A stretch of DNA of 64,000 nt from Ehretia macrophylla (lineage: Eukaryota > Streptophyta > Magnoliopsida > Boraginales > Ehretiaceae), in NCBI GenBank assembly GCA_037974665.1, contig CM075765.1:58437747-58501746 (forward strand), written 5' to 3'. The translations under genes were made by a program, and so were the position numbers. Below, one piece after another: positions 59,736 through 64,000 of the stretch. Under the pieces are notes generated by a model, which worked only from the letters and a program-made list of their open reading frames with translations, was not told where the DNA came from and made no database searches. Each line of letters begins with the position of its first letter. Position 1 is the first letter of the stretch.

Positions 59736-60961
59736 GGAAGGTACCTTTCTTCTCAATACTCAGCCAGTTAAAGTTTTGATTGATCCCGGAGCTACACATT
59801 CGTTTATAACTCCTGCATGTGCACGATCTGTGAATGTTTGCATTGATAAACTGCTACATAAAGTTGAAGTTAGTACGCCTTTGGGTGTGAAATTTGTTAC
59901 TGAGTGTTTTTGCAAATCTTGTGATATATGCATTGATGACTGTAATTTTCCTGCTAATTTAGTTATACTGCCCTTTCGTGACTTTGAAATCATTTTGGAA
60001 TGGACTGGTTGGGGAAGTACTATGCTCAGTTGGATTGTAGAACAAAAATTGTTTATCTTCAGATTCCTGACCTACCGGTACTGGAGATTGTTGGGAACTG
60101 AAGGACTGCCCGGATACCTCTTTTATCATCAATCAAGGCTTCTAAGTTATTGAATAAAGGTTGTAAAGCTTACTTAGCTTATTTGATCAATCAACCTACT
60201 GATAAGTTGAATTTGAATGAGGTTCCGATTGTTAAAGACTTTCTTGGTGTATTTCCCGACGAATTACCGGGTTTACCACCAGATAGGGAGATTGAATTTG
60301 TGATTGACCTTATGCCAAGCACTGCGCCAATTTCTAGGAGTCCTTATAGAATGGCATCAGCTGAACTTCAGGAATAAAAAATTTAGCTTTAGAACTTGCT
60401 TGAGAAAGGGTTTATACAACCTAGTTCTTCGCCGTGGGGTGGGCCTGTGTTGTTTGTGAGAAAGAAAGACGGCACGCTACGGTTATGTATTGACTACAGG
60501 GGACTTAATCAAGTCACGATTAAGAACAAATACCCCTTGCCGTTGATTGAAGAATTGTTTGACCAGTTGCAGGGTGTGAGTGTTTACTCCAAATTTGACT
60601 TAAGGCAGGGTTACTATCAACTCAGAATTCAGAATGACGATATACCAAAGACGGCATTCAGGACTTGATATGGCCACTATGAATTTGTTGTGTTACCGTT
60701 TGGATTGACGAATGCACCAGCCGCATTCATGGACTTGATGCTAAGGGTTTTTCGACCTTATGTTGATCAGTTTGTCGTGATCTTTATTGACGACATTTTA
60801 GTGTACTCGAAGAATGAGGCTGAACATGAACAACATTTGAAGATTGTGCTACAGACATTGCAAGAAATCAAGCTTTTTGCTAAATTCAGCAAGTGTGAAT
60901 TCTGGTTGAATCAGATATCATTTCTAGGCCATATCATTTCAGATCAAGGAATTTCAGTAGA
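59734..60961 (+). pseudogene. K3 protease and partial reverse transcriptase
   Basis: Protease has VLIDPGATHSFITPACARSV, with the same DPG as K1, so DPG is a family feature and not damage in one copy. A one-base deletion just before EWTGWGS (about 59996) shifts the frame. RT runs from 60150, with stops at 60375-60377 and 60666-60668, and includes [20 protein letters not shown] and [12 protein letters not shown] near 60785-60820. The reading ends at 60961 where T1 begins. Confidence 0.93.
60957..60961. repeat. Putative target duplication of T1, left copy
   Basis: GTAGA is the last K-family sequence before the TGATAAG start of T1. The right copy would lie outside the window. Confidence 0.6.
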
Positions 60962-62370
60962 TGATAAGAAAGCAAAATGTCATATTTCTCTCCATTAAAG
61001 TTTAATATTTTACACCTATTTAATGCCTAAATACACTCATTATCTTTATATTTTGATTTAGGATGCAAACGGAGTAGTTAAGTGCAAAACAAAGCTAAAT
61101 CGCGCAATTCTGGACAGCTCTGACACTGTTACGTTTTTTGGGCATAACTCTCTCATCCGAACTCCGATTGAGGTGATTCAAGATGTTTTGGAAATCCAAG
61201 AAGAATATCTACAACTTTCATGTTTTGAGTTTTGAGAAATAAAGGCTGCATCAGAGCCAAAATTGGACGTGACGTTGCTGCACTTGTGCTGTTTAGTGTT
61301 CTAGAATATTATTTATCTAGAAGCTTCTAGTTGATGGTGGAGGATGTGGTGCACGAAAATTCCAACTATTTTAGCTATCCTAATTGTATTAGGACTTTTT
61401 CTAGTTGTTTTAGGCTTTTCTAGTCATATTAGGAGTTTACTTCACCTTTAATATTTTCTTATTCTATTTAGATTAGGATTCCATTATCTTATGGGATCTA
61501 GTAGGCTTCACAAACTATAAAGAGGAGGGAGAAATCATAAGATTTGGACTACCACTTTTTCTCTCCCTTTTTCTCCTTCAAGATTTCTTCATGGCTCTGC
61601 GTGGCTAAACTTTTATTCTTGGTTGAAGGAAATTGAAGCCTCGGATTCATAAGAACTATGAGATCTAATTAGTTTTTACTGTTCAATTTATGCTTTAAGT
61701 ATTGAATGTTCTTATTTTTTATTTTATATGATTCTTTCGTTTAATTGCTTGGGTGGCCAACTAGTTTATTATTCGTTATAATCTATTGCTAAGTTAGATA
61801 TCAAATCCGTAATTGTTTGATCCCTCTAATTTGCGAAGCAACCAAGATTTAATTATTTGCTGCGTCAGAGATTATTAGATTTTAGGAAGAACGTTCAACT
61901 AAATTAAATGCAACCGCGTGTGTTTGTGTTGTTTAGCTTCATCGATCTCTCTAATTCTTAAGGCTGCTACTAGATTAAACCTTTAGCGCGTGTCTGAGGT
62001 TGTTTAGTGGTTAGGGTTAATTAGGTCGCGTGTATTCTAATTAACTACGACTAAGGAGAGATAGGAAAATAATTCCAACGGTGAATATTTAAAGTTTGAA
62101 TTGATATATACTTGTATCAATGATCAGTTACAAGATTCCGATGGTGGATGTTGACTTAGACCAAGGTTCGTCTTCTTAATTAAATTCAATATTTTTAAAT
62201 TCAGTAATTTTTCTTAAGTTTCCTTTATATACTCAACCCCCCCCCCCCCCCCCAACCTTGTTTACGTAACACAAATTAGGCTAGAGACTCTCTGTGGGAA
62301 TGATCCTTACTCACAATACTACATATATTTTTCGGAGTATAGGTTTTATTTTTGATTGCCTGCGACAGCA
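60962..62370 (+). repeat. 5' LTR of T1
   Basis: The left end is exact because K-family RT sequence stops there. The right end is estimated from the CA near 62370-62372 just before the primer-binding site. It includes a run of 17 C at 62237-62253. Confidence 0.8.
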
Positions 62371-62380
62371 CACCAAATTT

Positions 62381-62398
62381 TGGCGTCGTTGCCGGGGA
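62381..62398 (+). other. Primer-binding site of T1 (tRNA-Asp type)
   Basis: TGGCGTCGTTGCCGGGGA differs by one base from TGGCGCCGTTGCCGGGGA, the site known from Athila-type elements. Confidence 0.88.
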
Positions 62399-62739
62399 CG
62401 TTTTCTAGTTTATTTTTGTGTTTTTTTTTATATTTTTATTTCGTTATTAAAATCTGTATTAAAAAAAAATGTTTTTTTTTTGTTACAGTTTCAGCAATTT
62501 TCAAAATTTTGATAAAATTAGGTCTAAAAAATTTACTTTTTTGAAAGAAAATGACGTTTTAAGCAAGACTCGTAGTCTTATGGACTTACGAGCCCCACCC
62601 TCTCGTGCCCAAATTCCATCGTTTACTAGGATTTTTAGGCATTTTTTGTGTTTTTGCGTAAAGTTTTAATTTTTCTTATTACTCTAGATTTCTTTTTCCT
62701 GTTTTAATTCTCGTGGTTTATTAGCGATTTCTTGATTTT

Positions 62740-64000
62740 ATGATTGTCACTCGATCTACTAATCAAGGTGATTTGCAGTATGATCCAGAAATAGAAAAAA
62801 ACTGCACGCAGGTTAAGAAATGAAGCTCGAAGGAATTCTGAAGCGAACGATTTAGTTGTTGATTCCTTATTTGCTAGCGATTCTGATTCAAAAGAGGAGG
62901 AAGTCATGGCTGGGAATCAAACTTTGAAGGAGCTTGCTGCCCCTAATTTAGATCAACAACCTTTATGCATAACGTTTCCTACTATAGATGCTAATGTTAC
63001 TTTTGAATTAAAGTCTGGCCTAATACATCTTTTGCCCACTTTTCATGGCCTTACAGGTGAAGATCCTCATAAGCATCTAATGGAGCTTCATGTGGTATGC
63101 ACGAGTATGAAACCCGCGGGGGTGACTGACGAGCAGATTAAATTAGGGGCCTTTCCGTTTTCTTTGAAGGATTCAGCTAAGGATTGGCTCTACTATCTAC
63201 CCTCCGGAAGTATTACCACATGGAACGAGATGAAGAGGTTGTTTTTGGAGAAATATTTCCCAGCTTCAAGGGCAGCAAACATTCGTAAAGAAATTTGTGG
63301 TATAAGACAGCATAGTGGGGAGTCCCTGCACGAATATTGGGAACGTTTCAAAAGACTATGTGCAAGCTGCCCCTATCATCAGATTAGTGAATAGCTACTT
63401 ATCCAGTATTTCTATGAGGGCCTTCTACCCACTGATAGGAGCATGATTGATGCCGCGAGTGGAGGAGCTTTGGTGGATAAAACTCCAGAAGCCGCGAAGA
63501 ATTTGATTGCAAATATGGCGGCCAATTCTCAACAATTTGGCACTAGGCTAGACTCTCCGTCTAAGCGTGTTAATGAGGTAAATATTTCTTCCCTTGAAGA
63601 ACAGATTGCGAGTCTAACTTCTCTTGTACGTCAGATGGCTGTAGGTAATATGCAAACGGCGAAGGCTTGTGGGATTTGTTCAGTAGTGGGGCACCCAACC
63701 GACATGTGCCCAACTCTTCAAGATGAGCCTGTTGAACAAGTGAATGCAGTAGGTGGTTTTCCTGGACAACCACAAAGGAAGTATGATCCCTTTTCGAACA
63801 CGTATAATCCAGGATGGAGAGATCACCCCAACCTTAGTTATGGGAATCCACAAGCAAATCAGCCCATGACTCAGAATCGCCCAAGTTTTCAGCAGTATAA
63901 ACAGCCTTATCAACAATCGGGCCAAACTTCTAATTCAGGTATGTCTTTAGAAGATATTGTTAAGTCTCTTGCTACTAATACTTTGCAATTTTAACAGGAG
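62740..64000 (+). pseudogene. T1 gag, broken, runs off the window
   Basis: Likely start ATG at 62740 (MIVTRSTNQGDLQYDPE). A seven-A run at 62795-62801 appears to carry one extra base; after it the frame continues through MAGNQTLKELAAPNLDQQPL at 62906. The retrotransposon gag core follows (HLLPTFHGLTGEDPHKHLME, FPFSLKDSAKDWLYYLPSGS, LFLEKYFPASRAANIRKEI). A CAG-to-TAG stop lies at 63392-63394, then LIQYFYEGLLPTDRSMIDAA continues in frame, with a CCHC knuckle (CGICSVVGHPTDMC) near 63667-63710 and a Q- and N-rich tail. Another in-frame TAA at 63992-63994. Gag forms the particle and binds RNA. Confidence 0.92.

Larger units (their letters stand above)
58400..60961 (+). mobile_element. K-family internal fragment K3 without 5' LTR
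   Basis: From about 58400 the sequence is collinear with K1 internal DNA from about 20679 (TTGTGTTATGTGAATTG) through gag, protease and the first part of RT. The LTR, primer-binding site and first 170 bp of leader are missing; the left junction has no repeat or TG end. On the right it is cut within RT by T1 at the duplication GTAGA. Any remaining 3' half lies beyond the window. Confidence 0.92.
60962..64000 (+). mobile_element. Athila-like Ty3/gypsy element T1, 5' part
   Basis: An LTR of about 1.4 kb starting TGATAAGAAAGC is followed by a primer-binding site of tRNA-Asp type and a gag gene of the Athila/Tat type. The element continues past the window end. It differs from all other elements here in LTR length, primer and gag. 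Confidence 0.9.

Noticed and set aside
1-64000. Window as part of a mitochondrial genome with inserted retrotransposons
   Set aside because: The atp1 copy is dead, a full-length element and nested LTR elements dominate, and spliceosomal introns occur. A nuclear location is simpler, though read depth would settle it.
1-64000. CRISPR array, bacterial operon or phage
   Set aside because: No spaced short repeats, no ribosome binding sites or compact operons; the content is plant retrotransposons.

Overview
The window is plant DNA, most likely nuclear and heterochromatic. It carries a decayed copy of the mitochondrial gene atp1 inside DNA that contains no intact gene, and most of the remainder is Ty3/gypsy LTR retrotransposons nested in one another. 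Frequent stop codons that can be explained by C-to-T change (CGA, CAA and CAG to stops) in both the atp1 copy and the retrotransposon genes fit methylated, unselected nuclear DNA. No intact host gene was found. The species cannot be named from this sequence.

Layout. 103-2603 solo LTR S1. 2604-9910 old non-coding DNA, partly organelle-like. 9911-12423 solo LTR B2. 12429-16995 decayed DNA with remnants of an intron-bearing gene (about 14.4-16 kb). 16996-18208 and 27664-27910 are two halves of one atp1 pseudogene, split by the full-length element K1 (18209-27663, target duplication CCGCC). 27911-29432 is flanking DNA. 29438-56796 is one minus-strand gypsy element, A1, swollen to 27 kb by later insertions: B1 (35286-44129, itself hit by the minus-strand solo LTR K2 at 38645-40930) and C1 (44317-53060, itself hit by the solo LTR B3 at 47870-49659). 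56802-58399 is flanking DNA. 58400-60961 is K3, a K-family internal fragment with no 5' LTR, cut by the Athila-like element T1 that starts at 60962 and runs off the window.

Every complete insertion above has a five-base target duplication that I could read directly: S1 GCTAT/GCTAC, B2 CCTGT, K1 CCGCC, A1 GGATC/AGATC, B1 TGTAC, K2 GGTGT, C1 AACAC, B3 CTATA. The relative insertion order is therefore certain: A1, then B1 and C1, then K2 and B3.

Most interesting signal. The long LTRs (2.2-3.0 kb) of five gypsy families are otherwise diverged but share one ordered module: a splice-donor-like site (AAG/GTGAGG), 0.6-1.3 kb later a CACTG-hairpin-CTCA element whose stem sequence changes between families while pairing is kept, and then a pyrimidine-rich AG/G acceptor-like site. 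This looks like a conserved intron inside the LTR with a structured RNA element near its 3' end. B1 and C1 are non-autonomous elements whose internal regions consist of a degenerate ATTCTTATTGG-type quasi-repeat with a short vestige of the pol 3' end.
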